Shown: positions 9,340 to 17,592 of the stretch, in pieces | Layout of the letters: each line of letters opens with the position of its first letter | Numbering within the stretch: the first letter of the stretch is position 1 | DNA from: Candidatus Krumholzibacteriia bacterium | Lineage (GTDB): Bacteria; Krumholzibacteriota; Krumholzibacteriia; LZORAL124-64-63 | Direction: 5' to 3' | NCBI GenBank assembly: GCA_016744705.1 | Contig: JADGDU010000003.1 | Location: 158,145 to 222,144 of the forward strand | DNA: 64,000 bases | Program-made: the position numbers and the translations under genes | Notes under the pieces: generated by a model | What the model was told of the DNA's origin: nothing | The model's database searches: none | Seen by the model: only the letters and a program-made list of their open reading frames with translations

Positions 9340-10441
9340 TTCGAAGGCATCAGTAGACCACTCCCCACCCGTTGTGCTATGCCTCGCCGCGGGACGATCA
9401 CAAAGACCCGTCATTGAGCAAGCCAGGGCTCTTGGTTTTCAGGTCATCGGTGTGGACAAAGATCCCCACGCCGCCGCCGCCCATCTCTGTCATCAGATGA
9501 TCCCCCTCAGCACTCACGACCCCATGCCTATTATTCAGGCCCTGCAGAACAGTTCCATGGGCCAACCTTTAGGCGCGGTGTTGAACCGTTCCTCAGGCCC
9601 TCCCGTAGTCACTGCTGCTGTCATCAATCAAGCCTTCGGTCTGCCTGGAGTCCCCGCGCACCGGGCCCGACAAATTTTAAACAAAGATTTGATGAGGGAA
9701 GAATGTGAACGGCAAAATCTATCAGTTGTGAAACACCAAACCGCAGAGAAGTTTTCTGACCTTTGTGCTGAAAATATTCCCCTGCCCTGTGTGATGAAAC
9801 CAGCCCTTTCCCTGGTGGGCAAACACGGCGTTGTTGTAGTCGAGACCAGCGATCATTTGGCCGTCGCCTTTGACCAGGCCAAGTCGGCCTCAATGACTGG
9901 AAAAGTTTTGGTGGAAGATTATTTGCCCGGCCATGATGTCTCCGTGATTGGCTTTTTTAACCATGGAAAGTTAGAGATTCTGGCTCTGCTGGATGAAATC
10001 AACCAGCTTCACAGTGATGGCACCGTCAGTGGTCGAGCCATGGCCGTGCCTTCCCGTTTTGCCAACGGCCCTCAGGCTGAGAGTATCACCCAATTGACCC
10101 AAGAGGTAGCCGAAGCCTTTGAATTGCAACACACCCCGTTGCTGCTTTCCTGCCGTGTCCCTAAAAACGGGCGGCCCCAATTGATGGAAATTCATTTGGA
10201 CATGGGCGGCGATAAAATCATGGACGTGCTCTTGCCTGCCGCAGGCCAGTTTGATGCTCTGCAATATATGATCCAGGCCCAGGCGTCACCCATTAAGATG
10301 GAAGCCCCACCTCATTGGAACCCTACAGCCGTGGTTTTTCAGGAAGGCGCAGGCCTGATATCTGATCGTACTCACCATCTTCTCAAAGCATCCTCCACCG
10401 CAGAATTGGAACAGCTCCTGGGAGAGGTGCCAAAACCATGA
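9332..10441 (+). CDS. ATP-grasp protein 1
   Basis: 369 residues, TTG start overlapping the SDR stop. There is no strong Shine-Dalgarno sequence, so the true start may lie slightly downstream. The N-terminal pre-ATP-grasp Rossmann-like domain (VLCLAAGRSQRPVIEQARALG) is followed by a linker with LNKDLMREECERQNLSV. The ATP-grasp domain has the Lys strand PCVMKPALSLVGKHGVVVV, the VLVEDYLPGHDVSV strand and MEIHLDMGGD near the Mg/phosphate site. The family joins a carboxylate to an amine or thiol via an acyl-phosphate. In this operon an amide-forming modification of a sugar is a plausible inference. The next gene overlaps by four bases (ATGA). Confidence 0.8.
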   Translation: MADSKASVDHSPPVVLCLAAGRSQRPVIEQARALGFQVIGVDKDPHAAAAHLCHQMIPLSTHDPMPIIQALQNSSMGQPLGAVLNRSSGPPVVTAAVINQAFGLPGVPAHRARQILNKDLMREECERQNLSVVKHQTAEKFSDLCAENIPLPCVMKPALSLVGKHGVVVVETSDHLAVAFDQAKSASMTGKVLVEDYLPGHDVSVIGFFNHGKLEILALLDEINQLHSDGTVSGRAMAVPSRFANGPQAESITQLTQEVAEAFELQHTPLLLSCRVPKNGRPQLMEIHLDMGGDKIMDVLLPAAGQFDALQYMIQAQASPIKMEAPPHWNPTAVVFQEGAGLISDRTHHLLKASSTAELEQLLGEVPKP

Positions 10442-11394
10442 AAAAACTAATCTTCCTGGGATGCAACCACTTGCAGTTGGGTTACCTGAAGGCAGCCCGT
10501 GAGCTCGGCTTTCATGTGGTCGCCACAGATCAGAATCCTGAGGCTCCGGGCGCCACTGCCGCCCATGAGTTCCACGTGGCTGGATACCTGGATCAAGCCC
10601 CCTTGTTGGCCGTTGCTAAACAAGCAGGCCTAGATGCCGGCGACCAAATCTTCACTGCCAGTGCTCACTTTGCGTACGAAGGCGCGGCCCAACTGGCCCA
10701 CTCATTACAGCTTTTTTATCCTTCAACCCAAACCATTGACACCTGTTTGGACAAACGAAAATTTTATTCTCTGTTGCACGAACAGAGCATCCCCGTGCCA
10801 CCCACCAGGGTGTATCAAAAAGGCATGGTTTTGGATCCGGGTCGCCAATATTATCTAAAATCTGATTATGGCAAAACACCCCGATATAATTATTACATCA
10901 GCGGCCAGGCACCAACTCTTCCCATTCCGGATTTGTATTACCGAGAATGTTTCCTCCTGCAGGAAGAAATTGTAGGAGAGCACTACCGGGTCAATCTCTA
11001 TGGGGACCAGATGGCTCTTTTCATCACCACCTCTGAAAATACATTTCGCCCTCTGCTACGCCTGCCCCGTTTCCATGAGGAAATCCACCAGAAGCTTCAA
11101 TCTTTACGCCAAGCCTTGGGCCTGGACTCTTGGCTCATCAAGTTTGATGTATTGATGGACGCCCAAGGATGGTATGTCATTGACCTGGGATTGGACCCAC
11201 CCATGAGGTTGCGTCAGCTGTGCCAGTGGCAGGGAGTGTCGTTTTGCGAAGCCTACGTGCGCATGTATCTGTTGGACGACCCCCTGGCTTTACCGCCATG
11301 GAGCACTTTGTATCATGAAGTGAGTATCACCGGAAATTCTGGTATTGGGTTCGCGTTTGATCCGAAATTTTCCTCCCGGGAGAAGTCATCATGA
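10438..11394 (+). CDS. ATP-grasp-like protein 2 (divergent)
   Basis: 318 residues, start coupled ATGA to ATP-grasp 1. It begins with the same Rossmann-like fold (LIFLGCNHLQLGYLKAARELG, then ATDQNPEAPGA). The central part has CLDKRKFYSLLHEQSIPVPPT, a Lys strand YYLKSDYGKTP and LLQEEIVGEHYRVNLYGD. The C-terminal catalytic strand reads IKFDVLMDAQGWYVIDLGLD, where the usual Glu-x-Asn/Arg pattern is altered to Asp-Leu-Gly-Leu-Asp. It is therefore shorter and more diverged than its neighbours, and activity is less certain. It may work as a partner of ATP-grasp 1. Its 3' end overlaps the next gene by four bases. Confidence 0.7.
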   Translation: MKKLIFLGCNHLQLGYLKAARELGFHVVATDQNPEAPGATAAHEFHVAGYLDQAPLLAVAKQAGLDAGDQIFTASAHFAYEGAAQLAHSLQLFYPSTQTIDTCLDKRKFYSLLHEQSIPVPPTRVYQKGMVLDPGRQYYLKSDYGKTPRYNYYISGQAPTLPIPDLYYRECFLLQEEIVGEHYRVNLYGDQMALFITTSENTFRPLLRLPRFHEEIHQKLQSLRQALGLDSWLIKFDVLMDAQGWYVIDLGLDPPMRLRQLCQWQGVSFCEAYVRMYLLDDPLALPPWSTLYHEVSITGNSGIGFAFDPKFSSREKSS

Positions 11395-12461
11395 GAGTGG
11401 TCATCCTCAGCTCTCTGGGGAATAAAATAGCCCAACGATGCATGGGGTCCCTCTTGGAAACGGCCCCCGAGGCCGATTTTGACCTGCATCTCATTCGTGA
11501 AAAAGGTTTCCGTGAACAAACCCTGAATCACTCCTTGCAGACGGTGGGAACTGATGAAGATATTCTCTTTGTAGGTGATGATATCATCTTCACTCCCGGC
11601 TGGTATGATGCTCTCCAGGAAAACTTGCACCAGGCAGACATTCTGGGCATGACTATGGTTTTTCCCGGTACTGATAAAATTCAGGACCGCGGTTATGACC
11701 TTTTGGGCTCTGACGGTAAAGCCTCTCTGGTGGCCAAAGATCGGGGCCTCAACCTTTCGCTCATTTCACCCTTCGGTTTCCGTTCCTGCGATGCCGTGTG
11801 CGGTTGTTTCCTCTACATCAAAGCTGTAGTTTTTCCACAAGTCGGTACTTTCAGCGAACAGGGCGTCAACCGTTGGGGCGAGTTTATCTTCATTGCTCAG
11901 GCCCGGCATGCAGGATTCACCTGTGGAGTGATCGAACATTATCTGCAGCACGGCGGCATCAGCACCAAAAACAATCCTGACCAAAAACTCAGTTCCACCA
12001 GCTATCTGGTGGAGCATGGATGGTGGGATGATATTGTGCGCGACCATGTGAATCCCCAATGGATTCAACCTTCTCCCGAGTGTCGTCTGGATGACAGTTT
12101 GAGACAGCTTCTCACCGCTGGCCATCACCGGGTTCTTTTCTATGGTGCTGGCACTGTGGCCCAATACATCCTCAAGCAAATGGACGAAAACCTGATAGCC
12201 GAAATTGAGTTTTGCACTGGCTTGAAGGAAGAAGTGGGGATGGAATTTATGGGCTACTCTCTGCAGGATGTCACCACCATGAGTTTTGACGGGATTGAGA
12301 CCATTGTGATGACTCCGCTTCGCATTGGAGAAGAGCTTTTTCAAAAGATGATTTTCCCCCGCCTTCCCACAGGTTTTTCAGGCCGGGTCTATGCAGTGGA
12401 AACCCGGCAAACTGACCAATTCAAAGAGTTCCTGGGGAGGGAAATCCCTTTCAGGGCTTGA
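11391..12461 (+). CDS. GT-A-like glycosyltransferase with C-terminal Rossmann-like domain
   Basis: 356 residues, ATGA-coupled to ATP-grasp 2. Residues 1-230 resemble a GT2-like GT-A fold: an N-terminal strand VVILSSLG, then EDILFVGDDIIFTPGWYDAL with the Asp-Asp pair expected for a nucleotide-sugar/metal site, then GCFLYIKAVVFPQVG and RWGEFIFIAQARHAG, a pattern seen in small GT2 enzymes. The C-terminal part (about 240-356) has HHRVLFYGAGTVAQYILKQM, a nucleotide-binding Rossmann-like motif of the kind fused to sugar-modifying proteins. Transfer of a sugar within this surface-glycan pathway is inferred. Donor and acceptor are unknown. Confidence 0.65.
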   Translation: MRVVILSSLGNKIAQRCMGSLLETAPEADFDLHLIREKGFREQTLNHSLQTVGTDEDILFVGDDIIFTPGWYDALQENLHQADILGMTMVFPGTDKIQDRGYDLLGSDGKASLVAKDRGLNLSLISPFGFRSCDAVCGCFLYIKAVVFPQVGTFSEQGVNRWGEFIFIAQARHAGFTCGVIEHYLQHGGISTKNNPDQKLSSTSYLVEHGWWDDIVRDHVNPQWIQPSPECRLDDSLRQLLTAGHHRVLFYGAGTVAQYILKQMDENLIAEIEFCTGLKEEVGMEFMGYSLQDVTTMSFDGIETIVMTPLRIGEELFQKMIFPRLPTGFSGRVYAVETRQTDQFKEFLGREIPFRA

Positions 12462-12537
12462 CGTTCCGCAAGGGTTTCCTTTAATCTGCCCAAATCCCGC
12501 ATTGTGAATTTGAGACACCGACAAGAACAGGATTAAG

Positions 12538-14253
12538 ATGATCAGCGGCGCATTGAGCATGGCCCGAATAATGAAAAATCGTGGTGTGCAGAAAGTTTTC
12601 ACTTTTCCCGGTGGCACCATCGCTCCGCTTTACGACGCCCTGTCTCAAGTGGGCATCGATATCATTTGTGCCCGCCACGAACAAGGGGCCGGTTATATGG
12701 CCCTGGCCGCCTCTCGTCTCAGCGGACAACCCCAGGTGGTCATGGTCACCTCTGGCCCCGGGGCCACCAATTTGACCACCGTGATTGCGGACGCCTATTA
12801 CGATTCGACGGCCCTCATTGCCATCTGTGGCCAAGTGGGCACCGGTGACCTGTTCAGCGGCCGCAAGGTGCGCCAACTGGGATTCCAGGAAATTGATTGT
12901 GTGGCGATGATGTCCGGCATCAGCAAGGCAACCTGGCAACCCACCAAAGCCGAAGAAGCCGCCGGAATATTGGACCAGGCTTTTGAGCTAGCCACCCATG
13001 GCCGACCAGGCCCCGTGGTTCTGGATTTACCCATGGATGTGCAGCGCAATGAGTTTGAATCTGAAGTTCAACTGACAAACCTCACCACTCTGGAACTGCC
13101 CCCCATCCCCTCTCCAGATTCTTCAGCCGTTTTGGAATCGGCACAATGGATCCAGGCAGCGCGCCAACCGGTCATTTTAGCCGGACAAGGTGTTCTTCTT
13201 TCCGGAGCCATGGACAATCTGAAAAAACTGGCTGAGAGCTTTCACATCCCCGTGGTTTGCAGCTTACCGGGATTGGGCAGTTTTGACGGAGCCAGCCCTC
13301 TGAGTCTTGGTTTTGCGGGTCACACCGGGAACCAATTTGCCGCCCTTGCTTTGCACCATACCGACTTGTTGCTTGTCCTGGGCTCCCGGCTGGATGTACG
13401 GATCACTGGCAGCGAAACCGCCAGCGTTGCACCCCGTGGACAGATCATCCGGGTTGATCTGGATGCCAATGAATTGCAACACACACGGGTGCCCGCCCAT
13501 TTGAATATTGAATCGGACGTGAATGACTATCTGAAGCAATTGTTGAGCATCATTAGTCCTCTCACTATTCCAGAAACAAAACCCTGGTTGGATAAAATCA
13601 ACATTTGGCGCGGCCAACACACTTTGGCCATCGAACCCGGTAAAGAAAAGATTCTGCCGCAAACTCTTGTTGAAACGGTGAACCGGCTCACCGCATCACA
13701 ACAAACAGTGGTGACCACCGGGGTGGGTTCACATCAACATTGGGCGGCCCGGCATTTCGATTTTGAGTCCCCCCGCCGGGTATTCCTGACATCTGCTGGT
13801 CACGGAGCCATGGGATACGATCTTCCCAGCGCTCTGGGCGCAGCCATCGCCCGCCCTGAACATACTGTATGTTGTTTTGCCGGTGATGGGTCCATCCAAA
13901 TCAACATCCAGGAACTGCAGACCATGCAAGACCTTAATTTGCCGGTAAAGATATTTGTTTTGGATAACTCGCGGCTGGCCCTTGTCTCGCAATTCCAACT
14001 CATGAATTGGCCAGACGACTTGACCTGCGGGAATAAATCAAACCCGGACTTTGCCCAACTGGCTGCTGCTTATGGTGTAAAAAGTTGGCGGCTGGAAAAA
14101 CCTGAAGAGTTGGAAACCATTTGCCGCCAAGCCCTGGATCACCAAGGACCAGCCCTGGTCCATTGCCTTATTGATCCGGCAGCCGATATTGATCCCATGT
14201 TGCTGGGCGGTCAATCCCTGGCTGAAATGTGGACATCGTCACCGGGAGAGTGA
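12538..14253 (+). CDS. thiamine-diphosphate enzyme, acetolactate-synthase-like
   Basis: 571 residues, ATG with AGGA six bases upstream. It has all three domains of the acetohydroxyacid synthase/POX family. The N-terminal Pyr domain carries the catalytic Glu48 (ARHEQGAGYMA) and TSGPGATN. The central domain has the Rossmann-like PVILAGQG. The C-terminal PP domain has the GDGS...N ThDP/Mg motif (FAGDGSIQINIQELQTM) and VLDNSRLALVSQFQ. Such enzymes decarboxylate a 2-oxo acid and transfer or release the two-carbon unit. No regulatory ilvN or other branched-chain gene is nearby, and it lies between glycan genes, so a specialised role in building a sugar side chain is inferred. Start follows the GT gene by 76 bases. 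Confidence 0.85.
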   Translation: MISGALSMARIMKNRGVQKVFTFPGGTIAPLYDALSQVGIDIICARHEQGAGYMALAASRLSGQPQVVMVTSGPGATNLTTVIADAYYDSTALIAICGQVGTGDLFSGRKVRQLGFQEIDCVAMMSGISKATWQPTKAEEAAGILDQAFELATHGRPGPVVLDLPMDVQRNEFESEVQLTNLTTLELPPIPSPDSSAVLESAQWIQAARQPVILAGQGVLLSGAMDNLKKLAESFHIPVVCSLPGLGSFDGASPLSLGFAGHTGNQFAALALHHTDLLLVLGSRLDVRITGSETASVAPRGQIIRVDLDANELQHTRVPAHLNIESDVNDYLKQLLSIISPLTIPETKPWLDKINIWRGQHTLAIEPGKEKILPQTLVETVNRLTASQQTVVTTGVGSHQHWAARHFDFESPRRVFLTSAGHGAMGYDLPSALGAAIARPEHTVCCFAGDGSIQINIQELQTMQDLNLPVKIFVLDNSRLALVSQFQLMNWPDDLTCGNKSNPDFAQLAAAYGVKSWRLEKPEELETICRQALDHQGPALVHCLIDPAADIDPMLLGGQSLAEMWTSSPGE

Positions 14254-14261
14254 AGAACCGC

Positions 14262-15515
14262 ATGAAAATATTACTCATCATTGGCGCTGGCATTGAGCAG
14301 GGACGAGCCTATGAACTGGGCACGGAAATGGGCTACCGTGTGGTGGGGACTGACATGAATCCCCAAGCCCCCGCCTTTGAAATTGCGGACGATACCATTC
14401 AAGCCAGCACCCGTGACCCTGAAGAAACCCTCTCTGCAGTGATAACCTATCTTCAGAACCACCCTCAGGACACCCTGGCTGGGGTGATCACTCTGGCCAA
14501 CGATGTCCCCGTCACCGTGGCTACTGTCGCTGAACATTTCCAGCTTCCATCAATTGGGATCCCGGCTGCCCGCATTGCCTCGGACAAACTGCTCATGAAA
14601 AAAGTTTTCCAGGAAAACAATGTGCGCACTCCCTCCTTTCGGCATGTGACATGCATTGAAGATGTGCAAGCCGCAGCCCGGGATTGGCATTGGCCCGTGG
14701 TTCTGAAACCCATAGATGGTCGTGGGGCCCGCGGCGTTTTGTTGCTGGATGAGACCATAGATTTGCCCTGGGCTTGGCAGGAGTCCATGAGTTTTTCCAC
14801 CGTGGGCAAATTGATGGTTGAAAATTTTGAGACTGGCCCACAGATCAGTTCCGAGTCGATGATGGTGGATGGAAAATGTTATTCCGCCGCCTTTGCAGAC
14901 CGAAATTACCAGCGGCTGGATCAGTTCCGACCTTACATTATTGAAGATGGAGGCACCCAGCCTGCCCAACTCACAGCACACCAGCGCTGGGCCATCAACG
15001 ACCTGGTGGAAAAAGCTGCCCTGGCCATGGGTATCACCAATGGCATCGTCAAGGGCGATATTGTCATGGGGCCTCAGGGCCCTTGTGTCATCGAAATCGC
15101 CGCCCGACTCAGTGGGGGCTATTTTGCCACCGATCAAATCCCCCTGGCCACCGGTGTGGATCTGGTAAAGTTGGCCATAATACTGGCCACCGGTGGAATG
15201 GTGACGCCGGAGATGCTGAAACCCACCGTGGATTACGGTGTCGCTATCAGATATTTTTTCCCACCCGAGGGAACCATCAAGTCCATCCAGGGAATAGAAA
15301 AATTAGCTGATATCTGTGGCGTGAGGAAGTCCCTCATTTACCGGAAAATTGGAGAATACCAGCCGATGGTCAAAGCACACCCAGATCGGGCAGGATTTGT
15401 CATTGCCATGGGTGCAGGTCGTGAAGAGGCCCAGGCCCGAGTGGAAAAAGCCATCGCAGCCATTGAATTTGATGTGGATGAACCTGGCGACCCTGTCGCT
15501 CCAGAAGAAGGATAG
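14262..15515 (+). CDS. ATP-grasp protein 3 (carboxylate-amine ligase)
   Basis: 417 residues from the ATG at 14262, eight bases after the ThDP stop with GGGAGAG upstream. It is the most canonical of the three. The N-terminal Rossmann-like domain (LLIIGAGIEQGRAYELG) resembles PurK/carbamoyl-phosphate synthetase. The Lys strand WPVVLKPIDGRGARGV is followed by a VENFETGPQISSESMMVDG strand. The catalytic strand GDIVMGPQGPCVIEIAARLSGG carries the Glu...Arg pair expected for Mg/ATP, and a C-terminal domain of about 100 residues follows. It is likely to form an amide or peptide-like bond on a small molecule. It precedes the PseA-type amidotransferase by three bases. Confidence 0.83.
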   Translation: MKILLIIGAGIEQGRAYELGTEMGYRVVGTDMNPQAPAFEIADDTIQASTRDPEETLSAVITYLQNHPQDTLAGVITLANDVPVTVATVAEHFQLPSIGIPAARIASDKLLMKKVFQENNVRTPSFRHVTCIEDVQAAARDWHWPVVLKPIDGRGARGVLLLDETIDLPWAWQESMSFSTVGKLMVENFETGPQISSESMMVDGKCYSAAFADRNYQRLDQFRPYIIEDGGTQPAQLTAHQRWAINDLVEKAALAMGITNGIVKGDIVMGPQGPCVIEIAARLSGGYFATDQIPLATGVDLVKLAIILATGGMVTPEMLKPTVDYGVAIRYFFPPEGTIKSIQGIEKLADICGVRKSLIYRKIGEYQPMVKAHPDRAGFVIAMGAGREEAQARVEKAIAAIEFDVDEPGDPVAPEEG

Positions 15516-15518
15516 AAT

Positions 15519-16727
15519 ATGCAATATTGCACGCGATGTTTGAACCCTGAGAACATTTACGGAGGCATCACTTTCAATGAGAAGGGTGTTTGCAATCGGT
15601 GCACCGGGTATGAAAACTACACCAACAATTTCCCCACCCCTGCCCAACGGGCGGAAAAGCGCCAGCAATTTGTCGATATTCTCGAACGGTACCGCAGCAA
15701 AGATGGCAGCAATTATGATATGATCATTCCCGTCAGTGGTGGCAAGGACAGCCTCTACCAAGTTCATATTATGAAAAAGGAAATGGGATTCAACCCCCTG
15801 CTGGTCACTTTCAATCATACCTTCAACACCAAAACCGGAGTCTACAATCTGGCCAATATGGTGGAAAAACTGGGAGTCGATCTTATTCGCTTCACTCCCA
15901 ACCCACAACTGGTTCCCAAGCTGTCCCGCTTAAGCATGGAGAAATTTGGAGACTCGTGTTGGCACTGTCACTGCGGAATTTTCACCTTTCCCCTGAGAGT
16001 GGCTCACCAACAACGCATTCCGCTTCTGGTTTCCCAGGAAAAATATTATGGGATTTTGTCAGCTGAAGGTGGTTTGTACAACAAAGTGGATCCCCAGGAT
16101 CGCCTCTTTGGAATCCGTGCCGAAGCTGAAGAAATGATCAATGAAGAGCGCGGTATTCACCGCAAAGATCTGGTGCAATTCATGCGTCCTCCCCAGGAAG
16201 AGCTGGATGAAATTGGTGTTCGCGGTATTTGCATCACCGACTTCATCCAATGGGACAGCAAAGAAATCACCGAATTTCTCATTAAGGAATACGGCTTCAA
16301 AACCAAAGGCCATGACCGCACTTACGATTGTTATGCCAACGCGGAGTGCCACCATTGCAGTGGCGTTCACGACTATATGCGGTATTTGAAAGTGGGCCAC
16401 GGTCGGGCCACCGATGACGCGGGCATCGACATCCGCAAGGGCCTGATGACCCGGGAGCAAGGCATTGAAATGGTCAAGATGTACGATTCCCGGCCACCAG
16501 CGGATATGAAGATGTATCTGGAACGCATCGGTATGACCAGGGATGAGTTTTATGCCATCATGGAATCCAAGAGAGACCCAAAATTCTGGTCAAAAGACGA
16601 GTCCGGGCAGTGGATTCCGGCTGATTCTGTCCTCAACCACCCCGGGCCTCAAGAAGAGCCCAATATGACTTTTACAAGGACCGAAAATCCGGTGGATGAG
16701 CCTGATGATGAACACCTGATTATGTAG
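15519..16727 (+). CDS. N-acetyl sugar amidotransferase (PseA/WbpG family)
   Basis: 402 residues. The family puts an amidino group on N-acyl sugars, for example acetamidino in pseudaminic and legionaminic acids, usually using ammonia from a HisF/HisH-like pair. Visible hallmarks are N-terminal CxxC pairs (Cys4, Cys7, Cys25, Cys28), the PP-loop pyrophosphatase motif PVSGGKDS at 71-78, a Cys-rich segment CWHCHCGIFTF and a late CHHCSGVHDYMRYLKVGHGR block. The ATG start is three bases after ATP-grasp 3. No HisH/HisF-like partners are visible in the window, so the ammonia source may be free or encoded elsewhere. A stem-loop at 16735-16776 follows. Confidence 0.88.
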   Translation: MQYCTRCLNPENIYGGITFNEKGVCNRCTGYENYTNNFPTPAQRAEKRQQFVDILERYRSKDGSNYDMIIPVSGGKDSLYQVHIMKKEMGFNPLLVTFNHTFNTKTGVYNLANMVEKLGVDLIRFTPNPQLVPKLSRLSMEKFGDSCWHCHCGIFTFPLRVAHQQRIPLLVSQEKYYGILSAEGGLYNKVDPQDRLFGIRAEAEEMINEERGIHRKDLVQFMRPPQEELDEIGVRGICITDFIQWDSKEITEFLIKEYGFKTKGHDRTYDCYANAECHHCSGVHDYMRYLKVGHGRATDDAGIDIRKGLMTREQGIEMVKMYDSRPPADMKMYLERIGMTRDEFYAIMESKRDPKFWSKDESGQWIPADSVLNHPGPQEEPNMTFTRTENPVDEPDDEHLIM

Positions 16728-16734
16728 ATAAGGC

Positions 16735-16776
16735 ATTCCCTTCAGCGCGGCCTTCTCTGGCTGCGCTGGAGGGAAT
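16735..16776. terminator. stem-loop between convergent glycan genes
   Basis: Fourteen-base arms (ATTCCCTTCAGCGC and GCGCTGGAGGGAAT) pair with one mismatch/wobble around a 14-base loop. The hairpin sits between the stop of the amidotransferase gene and that of the opposing cytidylyltransferase gene. No T tract follows on either strand, so it may act as a 3'-end stabiliser or a weak or Rho-assisted terminator. Confidence 0.5.
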
Positions 16777-17501
16777 CAATCCCAGCCTCCGTCGCGAATC
16801 CACCGTGCTGCCACTTCCAAGTCGAGAATGGAATTCTCTTGATATAATGATTGGTATAAAGAGCGCAGCCGTAGCAAGTCATCCTCTGTGTCGATGGAGA
16901 GCTTCACAGGAGACATCATACCTTCCACAGGTTGAATGTAGGCTGTCTTCAAATCATCAGGAACGCTTTCGCAGTGGCGCATGGCCCAGGCAGTCACATG
17001 CTCTCTGGACAACGGATCATTTCCAGCATGTTCCAAGCTGTAGTGTAAAGCCCTGGCTGAGACCACTTCTCCACCTTGGAAAAGAGACTGGGGGTCGCCT
17101 TTGAATTTCACCACATCAGCACCGGTTTCTTCGGCACATTGCAGACATTGATTTAGGAATGCAGGGTCGAAAAGAGGGGAATCTCCGCACACCCTGACCA
17201 CCCACCGGGCGGGTGTTTTTTCAAGGGCCAACAGGAAACGCGACAGGACATTGTCCTCACTGCCGCATACCACATGAACACCGCAATTGGCAGCCACTTC
17301 CGTAAGAACTTTGTCGCGTGGATGATCGGTGGTTGCCAGAACTACAGGCAGTCCGGGGCGCACCCTGAGCGCTCGTTGTAGGATATGCCACAGTAGGGGT
17401 TTGCCTACCAGGTCCTCCATCATCTTTCCTGGCAGACGGGAGGAGCCCATGCGTGATTGTACGATCACCACTGCAGTGTCCTGATTTTTCTCCATCACCA
17501 T
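16776..17501 (-). CDS. SpsF/PseF-like cytidylyltransferase (CMP-sugar activation)
   Basis: 241 residues from the ATG at 17501, six bases after AAGGA; an in-frame upstream start at 17528 is unsupported. The N-terminal nucleotide-binding motif VVIVQSRMGSSRLPGKMM is typical of SpsF and CMP-nonulosonate synthetases. It is followed by WHILQRALR, the strand VVLATTDHPRD, and VVRVCGDSPLFDP with the metal-binding Asp. In the pathway this enzyme would charge the nonulosonic acid with CMP. It is the only locus gene on the minus strand within the block, and it is divergent from the PseC-like gene. Their starts are 91 bases apart and may share a control region. Confidence 0.82.
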   Translation of the reverse strand: MVMEKNQDTAVVIVQSRMGSSRLPGKMMEDLVGKPLLWHILQRALRVRPGLPVVLATTDHPRDKVLTEVAANCGVHVVCGSEDNVLSRFLLALEKTPARWVVRVCGDSPLFDPAFLNQCLQCAEETGADVVKFKGDPQSLFQGGEVVSARALHYSLEHAGNDPLSREHVTAWAMRHCESVPDDLKTAYIQPVEGMMSPVKLSIDTEDDLLRLRSLYQSLYQENSILDLEVAARWIRDGGWD

Positions 17502-17592
17502 CAAAAGTCCTTCTTTCCCTGTTCCCAAGCTTCCTTTCCTGGCATCCTAATGCTAAAGTTCCGAAAGTACCAAGGATTTGAAAGGAACATAC

